Shown piece after piece: positions 44,515-53,676 of a stretch of 64,000 bases of DNA (positions are counted from its first letter, which is position 1; each line of letters begins with the position of its first letter). The DNA is from Anaerocolumna xylanovorans DSM 12503 (GTDB taxonomy: Bacteria; Bacillota; Clostridia; Lachnospirales; Lachnospiraceae), in assembly GCF_900143645.1 (NCBI RefSeq), contig NZ_FRFD01000017.1, positions 1-64,000 on the forward strand, written 5' to 3'. Position numbers and translations under genes: made by a program. The notes below the pieces were generated by a model. It was given only the letters and a program-made list of their open reading frames with translations, did not search any database and was not told where the DNA came from.

Positions 44515-44862
44515 TTAATAGGATATTTCTTCTCCCAGAAAAAACACCTTATAAAATAGTTCCAGAGATTCTAACAATTCCTCTTTGCTTCTCTGCAGTT
44601 CCTTTATCTTTAGAACGCTTCCGATTTCATCAAACAGAATATCTCCTTCATCGCTGCTTACATTAAATAAAAGGGTTCCTTCTTCATCAAATTCCAGAGT
44701 CAGGACTCCTCCCACATCCTCTGTAAAAAGAACACACATAATCTTTAGTTCTTCCTTAATACTCTCCGGCAAACTGTCAAAATCCCCACTTAAATAATAC
44801 TTTTGTTCATAGGCACTGCTTGCACATAAAATAATATTCTCCTGATACATAAAAATAGCCAT
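44515..44862 (-). CDS. DUF6145 family protein
   Basis: The 115-residue protein has IILCASSAYEQKYYLSGDFD near its start and KIMCVLFTEDVGGVLTLEFD (~45-65), which I recognise as DUF6145, a small Lachnospiraceae family of unknown function. It is acidic and soluble. The start is uncertain: ATG at 44862 follows AGGAAGG with four bases spacing, and a second ATG at 44850 also fits the family. It begins 13 bases after the LiaF-like gene and is probably co-transcribed with it. Confidence 0.7.
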   Translation of the reverse strand: MAIFMYQENIILCASSAYEQKYYLSGDFDSLPESIKEELKIMCVLFTEDVGGVLTLEFDEEGTLLFNVSSDEGDILFDEIGSVLKIKELQRSKEELLESLELFYKVFFLGEEISY

Positions 44863-44875
44863 GTCCCTTCCTGTC

Positions 44876-45547
44876 TTATCTGATTTCAATTCCACCCATT
44901 AAACATGTTCCGCGTATATACACCGTAAATATGCTTTCTTTTCTGTTAGCAGAACCGTTTATCCTGCTCTCTACTCCTCCCATAATGGGAACACAGCTTA
45001 CGGATACCTGCACACCGGAAGGCAGAAAGATATCAATGGAACCCATAATACAAATTACGTCAATCACAATATCTCTGGTGATTACCGCATTCCGTAAATC
45101 CAGCTCTATTCCTCCCAAAATGGCGGTAATCTCCCCTCCAGTGAATTCTTCCGTACATTGGACATTATGTGAAGACAAAATACTGGTATAATTCTTCTTC
45201 CCGGAACCTGTCCTACTTGATCTCATATCCACATTCTCCGCGTTGCTGTTTGGAGGCACATCTTCTGTAAAGCCTTCCTCCGAATAGCTCTCTCTGTAGA
45301 ACTCTTCTTTCGCAGTATATTCTCCGGCACGGCTTTCATCTGACTTATCCTCAATGGTGTTATTCTGGTCCTTCTCTTCCTGCCTGCCTTTTAAAATAAT
45401 CACAACGCCGAAAAGTATCAATATGAACGAAATAAGAAGTCCCTTAACTGCACCTTCTCTTAGTATTCCCAGGTTGGAACCAATCCACATAAGCCCAAAC
45501 CCAAGAAAAAAGACTCCCCATAAAAATTTTGATGTTGTATTCTTCAT
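44876..45547 (-). CDS. LiaF-like membrane protein (DUF5668 / LiaF C-terminal domain)
   Basis: The 223-residue protein has two N-terminal membrane spans (~7-25 and ~33-50; MWIGSNLGIL and LISFILILFGVVIIL), a charged linker (~55-115) and a C-terminal beta-helix-like domain. That domain has GGEITAILGGIELDLRNA (~140-157), GSIDIFLPSGVQV and GTCLMGGIEIR, as in LiaF and related cell-envelope stress proteins. LiaF inhibits the LiaRS two-component system, but no such system is adjacent, so its target is unknown. Confidence 0.82.
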   Translation of the reverse strand: MKNTTSKFLWGVFFLGFGLMWIGSNLGILREGAVKGLLISFILILFGVVIILKGRQEEKDQNNTIEDKSDESRAGEYTAKEEFYRESYSEEGFTEDVPPNSNAENVDMRSSRTGSGKKNYTSILSSHNVQCTEEFTGGEITAILGGIELDLRNAVITRDIVIDVICIMGSIDIFLPSGVQVSVSCVPIMGGVESRINGSANRKESIFTVYIRGTCLMGGIEIR

Positions 45548-45828
45548 ATATAAAACCCCTTTACCTTCTGAACTTCCATATAATAATGCCCGGGAGTTCT
45601 TCCCTATATCATATATAAAAATTCAAAATAATTCAAGAAAAAACTTATGACAGGGCAGGACAAATGCATGAAGGATGTCTTTGGTAATGCACAGCAGAAT
45701 TCGAATCAAAAAAACTTCCCTCTAAAACCGGAAGCTCCTTTTGATATCCCTAATATTTCTGTTCCTAAATCAGTGTTTTTGAAATGCCTGTGCCGCAAAA
45801 ACAGCGCTGGTGCCAGCCGAATAATACT

Positions 45829-46656
45829 TTATACATATCCAAAGATACCCCTGACAGATACTTCCCCGGAAACAACCGTGGTTATCTCCTTTTCTTTTGT
45901 CTCCACCAAAAGCGCTCCCTGCTCGTTAATTCCAAGGGCTGTACCTGCGTACTCTCCTTCTTTTGCTAATACACGTACCTGCTTTCCTCTATTTATCAGA
46001 TACTTTTCATATTCCGCTTTCAATTGTGTCAAATCGCCCTGCTCTGTAAATTCTTCATAATACTTTTCCAGGCTATTGCAGATTTCTGCAATTAACAGGC
46101 TGCGGTTAATATCTTTTCCCTTTTCAAGGGACAGGGAAGTGGCACTAGAGCTTAACTCTTCGGGAAAATCCTTCCTGTTGGCGTTAATCCCAATACCCAG
46201 GATTATATTTGGTTCTTCGCTTAAAAGTCCCGTAGCCTCCGTTAATATACCACATGTCTTTTTCCCGCTTATCACAATGTCATTAGGCCATTTGATAAAG
46301 GAATCAAGGCCGCTCACCCTGCGTATGGTGTCATTAACAGCTATCGCTGCTACCAATGTTAACATGGGACAGCTTTCTGCAGGCAGTTTGGGCCTTAGAA
46401 TAAAGGACATCCAGATACCGCCCCGTTTAGGCGAGCTCCAGTCCCTTCCCAGTCTTCCTCTTCCGCTTGTTTGTTCCTCTGCGAGGATAAGCAGGCCATG
46501 CCTGGCTTTCTCCTCTGTTTCCCCTTTTATCAGTCTTTTTGCCTGTGTATTGGTGGAATCAAGCTGTTCAAAAAGGAGTATCTTTCTTCCCAGGCTCTTG
46601 GTTTTTAGCATTTCTTCCAGATAGGCTGTATCTATCTTATCTTCTTCCATTCCCAT
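45829..46656 (-). CDS. birA: Biotin--[acetyl-CoA-carboxylase] ligase
   Basis: The 275-residue enzyme attaches biotin to carrier proteins. It has FEQLDSTNTQAKRL (~29-42), AEEQTSGRGRLGRDWSSPKRG (~78-98, biotin and ATP binding, GRGRxGR) and KWPNDIVISGKKTCGIL (~142-158). It lacks the N-terminal DNA-binding domain of E. coli BirA, so it is a class I ligase and not a repressor. Its clients could include the biotin carrier of a decarboxylase with OadB. The start is uncertain by two codons (ATG at 46656 or 46650). Confidence 0.9.
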   Translation of the reverse strand: MGMEEDKIDTAYLEEMLKTKSLGRKILLFEQLDSTNTQAKRLIKGETEEKARHGLLILAEEQTSGRGRLGRDWSSPKRGGIWMSFILRPKLPAESCPMLTLVAAIAVNDTIRRVSGLDSFIKWPNDIVISGKKTCGILTEATGLLSEEPNIILGIGINANRKDFPEELSSSATSLSLEKGKDINRSLLIAEICNSLEKYYEEFTEQGDLTQLKAEYEKYLINRGKQVRVLAKEGEYAGTALGINEQGALLVETKEKEITTVVSGEVSVRGIFGYV

Positions 46657-46697
46657 ACTTCATCTCTATCTTTCTTAAATTTGCGGCAGCTTTCCTC

Positions 46698-46973
46698 CTA
46701 AAACTGGAATAGGAGAAAGGCAGACATCAAGTAAACAAATGCACCTACAACAAAAAATCCAATGCTCGCCTTATTGTTATGGTCCTTTACCCTTTTCACT
46801 CCGTTTAATACATTAACGGTACCGGCAAGCAGTAATACACTTATCAGAATACCATAATTCTTCGGATGCAGAAAATATATCACCGCAAGTATCACCGTGA
46901 GAATCCCGATTACTACATTTATAATGTCCAGAATAAGCTTTTGTTCCTTTATTATTCTAATCAAATTTTGCAT
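46698..46973 (-). CDS. Small membrane protein, three spans
   Basis: The 91-residue protein has hydrophobic spans at about 16-36, 42-60 and 70-90 (GILTVILAVIYFL, ISVLLLAGTV, FFVVGAFVYLMSAFL), resembling small DUF308-type membrane proteins. No function is known. The start is taken at ATG 46973; a longer ORF starts in repeat sequence and is rejected. An earlier in-frame ATG at 46985 sits one base from GGAAAGG. The leader is made of tandem copies of the dispersed element. Confidence 0.6.
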   Translation of the reverse strand: MQNLIRIIKEQKLILDIINVVIGILTVILAVIYFLHPKNYGILISVLLLAGTVNVLNGVKRVKDHNNKASIGFFVVGAFVYLMSAFLLFQF

Positions 46974-46975
46974 AT

Positions 46976-47185
46976 TAATAGCCATGCCTTTCCTGTATCT
47001 GCAAACTTTGGGCCGCAGGCATAAATTTGCGTGTGAAAATTTATTTTTCACACTAACACCCATGCATGCCACATCTGCTTGCAGATGCGGCACTGCTTAA
47101 ATGAAAAGTGTGAAATGTCTTTTATTTCACACTAATCCCCATGCATATCGCAAGCTCGCTTGCGATACTGCCCAAATAATAGACT
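46976..47185 (-). repeat. Tandem two-hairpin intergenic elements, about 2.5 units
   Basis: On the minus strand: ATTTGGGCAGT, hairpin ATCGCAAGC/GCTTGCGAT, ATGCATGGGGATTA; then hairpin GTGTGAAAT/ATTTCACAC, ATTTAAGCAGT, hairpin CATCTGC/GCAGATG, CATGCATGGGTGTTA; then hairpin GTGTGAAAA/TTTTCACAC, and a tail with TGCGGCCCAAAGTTTGCAG ending GGCATGG before the start codon. This copy shows the repeat unit most clearly (~90 bases). The tail is nearly the same as at 19585. Confidence 0.8.
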
Positions 47186-47348
47186 ATCCGGTTTTAGGAT
47201 AATCCTTCCTTTCTTATCATATAGAATGGCTGTCCCCCCGTCAAGTAGCAATTTAACCTTCCAGCAGCAAAACAGATTGCAGGTATCCTCTTTTATCCAC
47301 TGCCAACGTGGGAAAGATATTTTTTAAAATTAACGATAATCGTACTAA

Positions 47349-47432
47349 AAAAATTACCTGCCGGCGGCTTATTATGAACTCCGGAATCTTTATACAGATT
47401 CCAGCATCCGAATCATAGCCGGCTGGCAGGCA
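47349..47432 (-). terminator. Branched intrinsic terminator after argF
   Basis: A long stem (CCTGCC...AGCCGGC region with GCCGCCGGCAGG on the minus strand) encloses a second perfect hairpin (GGAATCT/AGATTCC). On the minus strand it is followed by TTTTTTTAG. It lies 17 bases after the end of the argF gene. Confidence 0.75.
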
Positions 47433-47448
47433 AGTTTATGTTGTAACT

Positions 47449-48387
47449 TTATATATTTCCCAGGGTAGCTACCATTACTGCTTTTATGGTATGCATCCTG
47501 TTCTCCGCTTCATCAAATATCACGTCTGCATGGGCCTCAAAGACATCTTCTGTCACTTCGTAACCTTTAACTGCAGGCAGACAATGAAGGAATATGGTAT
47601 TTTCTTTTCCTATCTTATTCATAAGCTCTGCATTTACCTGATAGGGCTTTAACAACGCTATCCGTTCACCGGCTAATGCTTCTTCTCCCATGGAGCACCA
47701 GACATCCGTATACACGGCGTCTGCTCCCGTAACATCTTTTATGGAGTCTGTGACGGTAACTGTTCCTCCGGAGATCTTATTATACTCCCGGCACTCGGCA
47801 ACAAGCTTTTCATCCGCCCATAATACTTTGGGAGATAATATGGTAAAATGAAGTCCCATCTTGGCACTGCCTATCATAAGGCTGTTTGCCATATTGTTAC
47901 GGCCATCTCCAACATAGACCAGATGAAGCCCTTTTAAAGTACCAAACTGTTCCTTTAAAGTAAGAAAATCAGCTAAAATTTGTGTAGGATGGTCAAGGTC
48001 CGTTAAGCCGTTCCATACCGGAACCCCACTATACTGTGCAAGCTTTTCTACGGTTTCCTGTTTAAAGCCGCGAAATTCAATCCCATCAAACATTCTTCCT
48101 AATACCCTGGCCGTATCCTCAACACTTTCCTTGTGTCCCAACTGGATATCATCCTTTCCCAGGTACTCCGGATATCCTCCTTCATCATTACATCCCACGG
48201 TAAAGGCGCACCTTGTTCTGGTAGAGGGCTTTTCAAAAATCAGTGCGATATTTTTTCCTTTAAGGCTGTTACCGGTAATTCCCTGCTTCTTTTTCTGTTT
48301 TAAATCCTTTGCCAGGTCAATCAGATATTCAATTTCTTCCGGTGTATAATCTTTTAAGGTTAGAAAACTGCGTCCTTTTAAATTCAT
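47449..48387 (-). CDS. argF: Ornithine carbamoyltransferase
   Basis: The 312-residue enzyme has the carbamoyl-phosphate motif [11 protein letters not shown] (STRTR, ~53-63), the DHPTQ region [15 protein letters not shown] (~136-150), and [16 protein letters not shown] (HCLP, ~268-283), which binds ornithine. It makes citrulline from ornithine and carbamoyl phosphate, in arginine synthesis; in fermenters it can run in reverse with arginine deiminase genes, which are not seen here. The start lies in the tail of an intergenic element, with only a weak GGG ribosome site. Confidence 0.93.
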   Translation of the reverse strand: MNLKGRSFLTLKDYTPEEIEYLIDLAKDLKQKKKQGITGNSLKGKNIALIFEKPSTRTRCAFTVGCNDEGGYPEYLGKDDIQLGHKESVEDTARVLGRMFDGIEFRGFKQETVEKLAQYSGVPVWNGLTDLDHPTQILADFLTLKEQFGTLKGLHLVYVGDGRNNMANSLMIGSAKMGLHFTILSPKVLWADEKLVAECREYNKISGGTVTVTDSIKDVTGADAVYTDVWCSMGEEALAGERIALLKPYQVNAELMNKIGKENTIFLHCLPAVKGYEVTEDVFEAHADVIFDEAENRMHTIKAVMVATLGNI

Positions 48388-48390
48388 ACT

Positions 48391-48492
48391 TTATACCCAT
48401 TGAATATCGCAGGCATACCTGCGATACTGCCACAAATAAAAATGAGTGAAAGAATCTAAACGTGGCATCCTTTCATTTTTAAATTTTCTTTC
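48391..48492 (-). repeat. Two-hairpin intergenic element before argF
   Basis: On the minus strand: a GAGTGAAAG hairpin (partner CTTTCACTC), ATTTGTGGCAGT, hairpin ATCGCAGG-TATG-CCTGCGAT and ATTCAATGGG, three bases before the coding tail. The order matches other copies; stems are different but fully paired. Confidence 0.75.
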
Positions 48493-48594
48493 ACTCTTGT
48501 CTCTTTTTTGCTATTTTATGGTACACGGTTATGTTTATTTATACATATTATCTTATTTTTATTCATATGTCAAGGAGAATTCCCGTAGTTATTA

Positions 48595-48638
48595 CAGCAA
48601 AAAGCTGGTTATCTTAATCAACTTAAGATAACCAGCTT
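48595..48638 (-). terminator. Intrinsic terminator overlapping end of patatin gene
   Basis: AAGCTGGTTATCTTAA (48602-48617) pairs with TTAAGATAACCAGCTT (48623-48638), with TTTTT after it on the minus strand. One arm is inside the last codons of the patatin gene. Confidence 0.85.
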
Positions 48639-49808
48639 AATAATAAGTGTTTGAAACAAAGGAATTTCAAAATTCTTTTTCTGACTCCGTTCATAATTCG
48701 TCCGTATGCGGTTTATGAACTCCTCTTCTGTATAAACAGCAAATTTTGATACATGCAGAGTTTTAGCCGCCAGTTCTAAAAGACTGATGTATAGCTCTTC
48801 ATAAGTCCAGTCCTTTGGAAGCTTTAAGCTTGCCGCCAGGTTCTGACAGACTCCCTCCAGGAATCGTCTTGTATAAACCTCCGGATTACCGTAATCCAGC
48901 CTGTAATATTCTAACAATGCCATCTTTACCGCTTCGTTTAAGTGTATAAACCGTTTTATACATTCCTCTTCCAAAAGATGGATGTCCAAATAATAGATTT
49001 TTCCGTTTAAGGATTTTAGACAACGCAGACCGTCAAAATACCCAAGGTCAATATTTCTCTTACTCTTTTCCGTATTAAATTCCAATATTCCGCCCAATTG
49101 AATTCTGGGTGATATCTGAGTGATATGAACATCTTCCGGGATCTTAACATACTTTTGCAAACCTATTCCAAATATACGTACAACGAGAATATCCTTGTAG
49201 CCTCTGTTCACCAGCATGTCCACGGGCACATTATTAAACATGCCGCCGTCTAAGTATCTTTGCCCATTCATCTTTTCATTTTTAAAAGCCGGCAGCAGGG
49301 CACTGGCCAGAAGATAATCCTTTAAGCTGTCCTCCCCAAGTTCCTGTGCGGTTATTTCCAGTTCTTTTAATTTGTTCACATGAAATGTTCCGAAAACAAA
49401 TTCAATTGGAGAGTTTTTAATCTTCTCCTCATCTATTTTCTCTTGCAGCAGTTCTTTTAAAGGCGTTATATCAATCCCTTTTTCTGTGATGACCCGGTTG
49501 GTATCCTTTGTTAAGGATCTCAAATCCAGGTTTTTGATATCCTTCTTTATAAGGTACTGCATCTGCTGATCATTGACATTCATAATATCGGAGTATGTAA
49601 TGTTCTTCCAGAGCTCTTCCGCTGCTTCATAATTCCCCATACACATTAAAGCCCCGTTTAAAGCTCCTACGGATACTCCCGATACCCCTTTTATTTTAAC
49701 GTTACATTCTAAAAGAGCCTTCCAGACACCAATCTGGTAGGCTCCTTTCGCTCCGCCGCCTTCGAGAACAATTCCATATTCCTTGTCAAAGTCAAACGCT
49801 TTTACCAT
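48618..49808 (-). CDS. Patatin-like phospholipase
   Basis: The 396-residue protein has the patatin oxyanion hole GIVLEGGGAKGAYQIG (GGGxxG, ~12-27), the nucleophile elbow GVSVGALNGAL (Ser ~46) and the catalytic Asp in YLDGGMFNNVPV (~196-207). These define a serine-aspartate lipid acyl hydrolase. There is no signal peptide, so it is probably cytoplasmic or membrane-associated. The C-terminal ~150 residues are not recognised. The leader contains a dispersed element, and the GGGAG in its tail is about 13 bases before ATG, an atypical spacing. Confidence 0.85.
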   Translation of the reverse strand: MVKAFDFDKEYGIVLEGGGAKGAYQIGVWKALLECNVKIKGVSGVSVGALNGALMCMGNYEAAEELWKNITYSDIMNVNDQQMQYLIKKDIKNLDLRSLTKDTNRVITEKGIDITPLKELLQEKIDEEKIKNSPIEFVFGTFHVNKLKELEITAQELGEDSLKDYLLASALLPAFKNEKMNGQRYLDGGMFNNVPVDMLVNRGYKDILVVRIFGIGLQKYVKIPEDVHITQISPRIQLGGILEFNTEKSKRNIDLGYFDGLRCLKSLNGKIYYLDIHLLEEECIKRFIHLNEAVKMALLEYYRLDYGNPEVYTRRFLEGVCQNLAASLKLPKDWTYEELYISLLELAAKTLHVSKFAVYTEEEFINRIRTNYERSQKKNFEIPLFQTLIIKLVILS

Positions 49809-49811
49809 GTT

Positions 49812-49925
49812 TTACATTAGCTCCCATGCATATCACAGGCTTACCAGCAGATTGCAAGCAATCTGCTATACTGCCCAAATAAGAAGTTTCAAAAATACAT
49901 CGTATTTTTCACACTTTTCTGCGAT
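49812..49925 (-). repeat. Two-hairpin intergenic element before patatin gene
   Basis: On the minus strand: GTGTGAAAAATACGATGTATT, TTCTTATTTGGGCAGT, hairpin AGCAGATTGC-TT-GCAATCTGCT, GGTAAGCCTG and ATATGCATGGGAGC. The second hairpin matches that at 34951 in sequence, the tail matches 57748. Confidence 0.75.
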
Positions 49926-49975
49926 TATTAGATAGGTTTACGAGGTTATTCTATATGTTTGTGGCGATGTTTAAT

Positions 49976-51853
49976 TTATTTACTTTCTTCTTCCTTTTCC
50001 GTTGTGGTTCTGTGTACATAATTCTTTATTAAATCCTGATTCAGTATTTCCTCGGAAGTCTTCTTTATTGTAATTGCCCGGTTATAATCCTCTTCATACT
50101 GGAAGGCATCTAAAGGTGTATCCGTTTTGATATCCCATGCCCTGCTTCCGTCAAAAACACCTTCCCTGGAGATTTCAAACATTGTATTATTATGGATAAA
50201 AGAACCTCTGAATAAATATGCCGTAAAGGCTACAAATCCATCCTTTGCATTGCATAAATCCTGCCCAAGCACATAGGGCTGGTTAAACTTAAGCCCCATA
50301 ATGTTTGCAATAGTCGGAAGGAAATCTATCTGACCTCCGGTAGTGTGTATGGTTTCTTCTACACCGCTGCCGGGAACGTGTATCATAAGAGGTATACGAA
50401 GCATCTCGTCGTAATCATAGGTTCTTCCAAGATATTTCTCCATCATCTCCTTATTATTGTCCATATTAAGGTTTAGTGCATGATGGTCACCATAAAGAGC
50501 GATGATTGTATTGTCATACAGCCCCGCACTCTTTAATTCCTGAATAAACTGGCCAAATGCTTCATCAAAATAGCGAACCGTCTCTAAATAGGATCCGAAC
50601 TTGGTACCCACGTCCTCTTCCTTTAGTTTTAAGGTAACATCTTTATCATCTATTACGAAAGGATGATGTGATGTGAGAGTAATGATAAAGCTGAAAAATG
50701 GCTGCTTTTCTTTTTGCAGGACTCCTATCGCCTGATGGAACATGGATTTATCGGAAATACCAAGGCCGATGATATCACTCTGGTCCAGGTCTTCCATGCT
50801 GTAGAAATTTTGAAAGCCCTGTCCGGGATAAGCCGCTTCACGGTTCCAGAATTCTCCCTTGTAGCCGTGGATAGCAAATGCATCATATCCCTTGTCCCTT
50901 AAGAGCCATGGAAGCCCGTCAAAGGTATTGTTCTGATACAGGGTATAGCACTCCCTGTCGATTACAGGATAAAGACTGTTTAAAGTAGAAAACTCTGCAT
51001 CAACCGTATTTCCTTTTCCGATATTGGTATAATAACGGTCAAAATATAGAGTGTCCTGCTTTAAGAAAGCATTCAGGTTAGGAGTCAGGACTTGCCCGTT
51101 GTACTCTGCATTGATTACAAAATTCTGCAGGGCTTCCACCTGAATCAATATGAGGTTCTTGCCTTCCCCGATATTCTTATATTTCGGACCGCTGACCTGT
51201 GGTGTCACTTCCTTAACCGTATCCAGAACTTCCTGCTCCGGTACCTCTTCCGTTATCACACTTTCAGCAATTGCATTATAAATATCATTTACGTGGTTGG
51301 AGAAAAACTCCACACTGTTTACTTTATCAATTGTTTTGCTGTCAAAAGGATTAACGACCAGCAGAACAAATATACTGACAAAACCTATGGCAATGTATTT
51401 TAACTCTCTTTTACTGCTCCAGGCTGCCCTCTTAGTGTTATCCTTTAATAGCTTTTTAAAATAGTAATAGATAACAGGAATATCTGCAAACAGCAAAAAG
51501 CTTGCAGGTATCAGAGTTGCAATAAAACTATCCGGAACCGCAGCAACATTTTTCGCCTGCCACAATTGTTTTATGGACACTGTCTGATTATAATAATTGT
51601 AATACATAGCATCCGCAAACATAAGAAGGCTTAAGAGGCTGTAAATAATTATGAATATAATATTTTTTCTTTTCAGCCTGCTCCTTATAAAGCTTAGGAA
51701 TATAAGCCCCAATGCAGCGACACTGACCAAAACGAATACAATGTCAGAAACATCTACATCAATCAACTTATAATATACAACCAGCTTTATTGCGAAAAAC
51801 AATAAAATCATATAGGGAGACTTTATAATCTCCTTCACTTTTTCCACTTTCAT
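49976..51853 (-). CDS. LTA synthase family sulfatase
   Basis: The 625-residue membrane protein has five N-terminal spans (~12-185) and an extracellular sulfatase domain. The catalytic threonine is probably in GKGNTVDAEFSTL (~268-280), where LtaS has NxT. Other metal-site features are GYKGEFWNREAAY, DEAFGQFIQEL and YGDHHALNLNMDNNKE. LtaS polymerises glycerol phosphate onto glycolipid to make lipoteichoic acid. The usual anchor gene ypfP is absent, so it may be a related phosphoglycerol transferase. It stands alone. Confidence 0.88.
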   Translation of the reverse strand: MKVEKVKEIIKSPYMILLFFAIKLVVYYKLIDVDVSDIVFVLVSVAALGLIFLSFIRSRLKRKNIIFIIIYSLLSLLMFADAMYYNYYNQTVSIKQLWQAKNVAAVPDSFIATLIPASFLLFADIPVIYYYFKKLLKDNTKRAAWSSKRELKYIAIGFVSIFVLLVVNPFDSKTIDKVNSVEFFSNHVNDIYNAIAESVITEEVPEQEVLDTVKEVTPQVSGPKYKNIGEGKNLILIQVEALQNFVINAEYNGQVLTPNLNAFLKQDTLYFDRYYTNIGKGNTVDAEFSTLNSLYPVIDRECYTLYQNNTFDGLPWLLRDKGYDAFAIHGYKGEFWNREAAYPGQGFQNFYSMEDLDQSDIIGLGISDKSMFHQAIGVLQKEKQPFFSFIITLTSHHPFVIDDKDVTLKLKEEDVGTKFGSYLETVRYFDEAFGQFIQELKSAGLYDNTIIALYGDHHALNLNMDNNKEMMEKYLGRTYDYDEMLRIPLMIHVPGSGVEETIHTTGGQIDFLPTIANIMGLKFNQPYVLGQDLCNAKDGFVAFTAYLFRGSFIHNNTMFEISREGVFDGSRAWDIKTDTPLDAFQYEEDYNRAITIKKTSEEILNQDLIKNYVHRTTTEKEEESK

Positions 51854-51974
51854 CCTCTCCTTAACAGCAACCTTACAAATTATTTACGAATATTGACTCT
51901 AATTTATAATATCTCATTGCCAATTTTTTATCAAGAAGGGAATTCTTAAGTTTATCTTAACGATTTCAAAATTT

Positions 51975-52724
51975 TTACTCTTTCGCCTTTATTTTTTCTA
52001 AAGGTTCTGAAACGTTAACCGCATATTCCGGCCTCGAATCCCCTCGTTTTATCGGTGCTACATAGTTTGCTGCATTGATAAGCACCTTCTTTATATCGTC
52101 CCTGTAAAAGGTAGGATATTCCTCATGCCCCGGTCTGAAATAGAAGACTTTCCCTCTTCCTCTGTAAAATACACATCCGCTCCTGCATACTTCTCCTCCC
52201 TCAAACCAGCTGATAAAAACCAGCTCGTCCGGGTTTGGTATTTCAAATTGTTCGCCATACATCTCTTCCATAGGCAGCTCAATGTATTCTCCGATTCCTT
52301 CCGTAATAGGGTGACCGGGTTCAACCACCCACAAACGTTCCTTTTCATCTGCCACCCGCCATTTCAAATTGCAGGAAGTTCCCATAAGCCTGCGAAAGAT
52401 TTTGGAGTGATGTCCCGAATGTAATACGATAAGTCCCATCCCATTTAAGACTCTATTTTGAACTTTCTCTACAATTTCATCGGATACTTCATGGTGTACC
52501 ATATGTCCCCACCAGAACAAAACATCAGTGCTCTCAAGCACCTCATCAGTAAGGCCATGCTCCGGCTCATCCAATGTAGCCGTCCTCACCTCATAATTCT
52601 CATCATCTTGAAAGTACTCTGCCAGGACCTTATGTATGCCCTCCGGGTAGATTTCTCCTACCTTTCCTCCCATCTTTTCATGACGGTATTCATTCCATAT
52701 TGTAACACGTATTTTTTCACTCAT
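51975..52724 (-). CDS. ThuA-like domain protein (trehalose utilization family)
   Basis: The 249-residue protein is a ThuA family member with a class I glutamine-amidotransferase-like fold. [18 protein letters not shown] (~66-83), [19 protein letters not shown] (~97-115) and [18 protein letters not shown] (~195-212) are family markers. There is no obvious Cys nucleophile, as expected. In rhizobia ThuA works in trehalose use, but the biochemical role is general and unclear here. No sugar gene is adjacent. Confidence 0.85.
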   Translation of the reverse strand: MSEKIRVTIWNEYRHEKMGGKVGEIYPEGIHKVLAEYFQDDENYEVRTATLDEPEHGLTDEVLESTDVLFWWGHMVHHEVSDEIVEKVQNRVLNGMGLIVLHSGHHSKIFRRLMGTSCNLKWRVADEKERLWVVEPGHPITEGIGEYIELPMEEMYGEQFEIPNPDELVFISWFEGGEVCRSGCVFYRGRGKVFYFRPGHEEYPTFYRDDIKKVLINAANYVAPIKRGDSRPEYAVNVSEPLEKIKAKE

Positions 52725-53035
52725 ATTTAAATTTCCTTTCTCTTGGCATTAATATTTCCAAAATGCCTCCATTTTATAAAAAATCATTTTTATATGCAGG
52801 TATTTTTTTAAATACAATCCCGTTCTTTCAACAATTAACCTTACTATTCCTAAGCTCTGTTGTCAATTGCTGTTTTATAATTTTTTTTTATATTTTCAAG
52901 AGCCCAAAGTATTCTTAGATAATTCAAACTTCTGCAATACGAGCAAGGGCAGAAACCGCAAGAAACCGGCTCTGCCCTTAATAATTATCAGCATATTTTA
53001 TATTCATCTTAGAATTTACACAGAACTCGAAATGC
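52725..53035. other. Intergenic 311-base region
   Basis: The stretch is AT-rich with poly-T runs. On the minus strand TTGACA (52866-52861) is followed by a poor -10 match, so it may be the ThuA promoter. A stem-loop AAGGGCAGA/TCTGCCCTT (52945-52979) precedes it, lacking a T run; it may end the gene to the right. No gene or repeat element was recognised. Confidence 0.5.
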
Positions 53036-53446
53036 TTATACGTTAATTTGGTCCAGTAATTTGATTACCTTTTGAATCCTAACAATATCATTGGGTTCAA
53101 TGCTTCTAATTTCCTGTGCAACAATAGTCTCGATTTTTTTGATTGCATTCTTAATTTCATCGGAAACTCTGTTAATCACGTCGTTTGCCACCATTGATTC
53201 AATTTCTCCGTCATTTAAGCTTAACTTGTATTCACCCCTGCCAGTTTTTACGATAATTTTACGTTCATTGGCCCGCTTAATTATTCCTGTCACCTTTCCT
53301 GATGTAAATTTATATGTATCTTGTAAATACGTTTGAATTTCTGATGCTTTTGCCGCATATCCAGATTTCTGATGGCTAAAATACTCAACAAGTTCTTTGA
53401 ATCCTTCCGGACTTAGTGAATTATTTCTTTTATTATCACTATCCAT
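53036..53446 (-). CDS. Hypothetical protein with winged-helix-like N-terminus
   Basis: The 136-residue soluble protein has an N-terminal region (~12-78) that looks like a winged helix, with SEIQTYLQDTYKFTSGKVTG and a basic IIKRANERKIIVKTGRGEYKL. A helical, possibly coiled-coil tail follows (~85-136). I do not recognise the family. It is not associated with phage genes. It is flanked by spacers on both sides and appears to be a lone gene. ATG is preceded by GGGAG 13 bases upstream, a weak site. Confidence 0.6.
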   Translation of the reverse strand: MDSDNKRNNSLSPEGFKELVEYFSHQKSGYAAKASEIQTYLQDTYKFTSGKVTGIIKRANERKIIVKTGRGEYKLSLNDGEIESMVANDVINRVSDEIKNAIKKIETIVAQEIRSIEPNDIVRIQKVIKLLDQINV

Positions 53447-53595
53447 TTCTTCACACTCCCTTTTTTATTTCATTATACACCATCAATTCTTTTCAGTCAA
53501 TCTTTTGTTATTCAAAACTTTGGAATTTTTGAATTAAAAATATAACTGATTTAAACTTAACTCCTTACTATAAACGTTCAAAAAACAATAGTTGG

Positions 53596-53633
53596 AGATT
53601 AAAAAGACCCCGAATTAATTCGGAGTCTTTAAA
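53596..53633 (-). terminator. Intrinsic terminator after SPFH gene
   Basis: AAAGACCCCGAA pairs with TTCGGAGTCTTT (one mismatch) across a TTAA loop, followed on the minus strand by TTTTTAATC. It lies ~45 bases after the stop codon of the SPFH gene. Confidence 0.75.
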
Positions 53634-53676
53634 TAGTATAAACTTTAATTATTAATGTTATAAGGATAATTTTTTA

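Noticed and set aside
45647..46060. A 137-codon plus-strand frame
   Set aside because: It overlaps birA on the opposite strand and has no homology cues; 45548-45828 otherwise shows only spacer DNA.
53036..53446. Phage repressor
   Set aside because: The winged-helix-like part is only a resemblance, and no phage genes, integrase or att sites are nearby.
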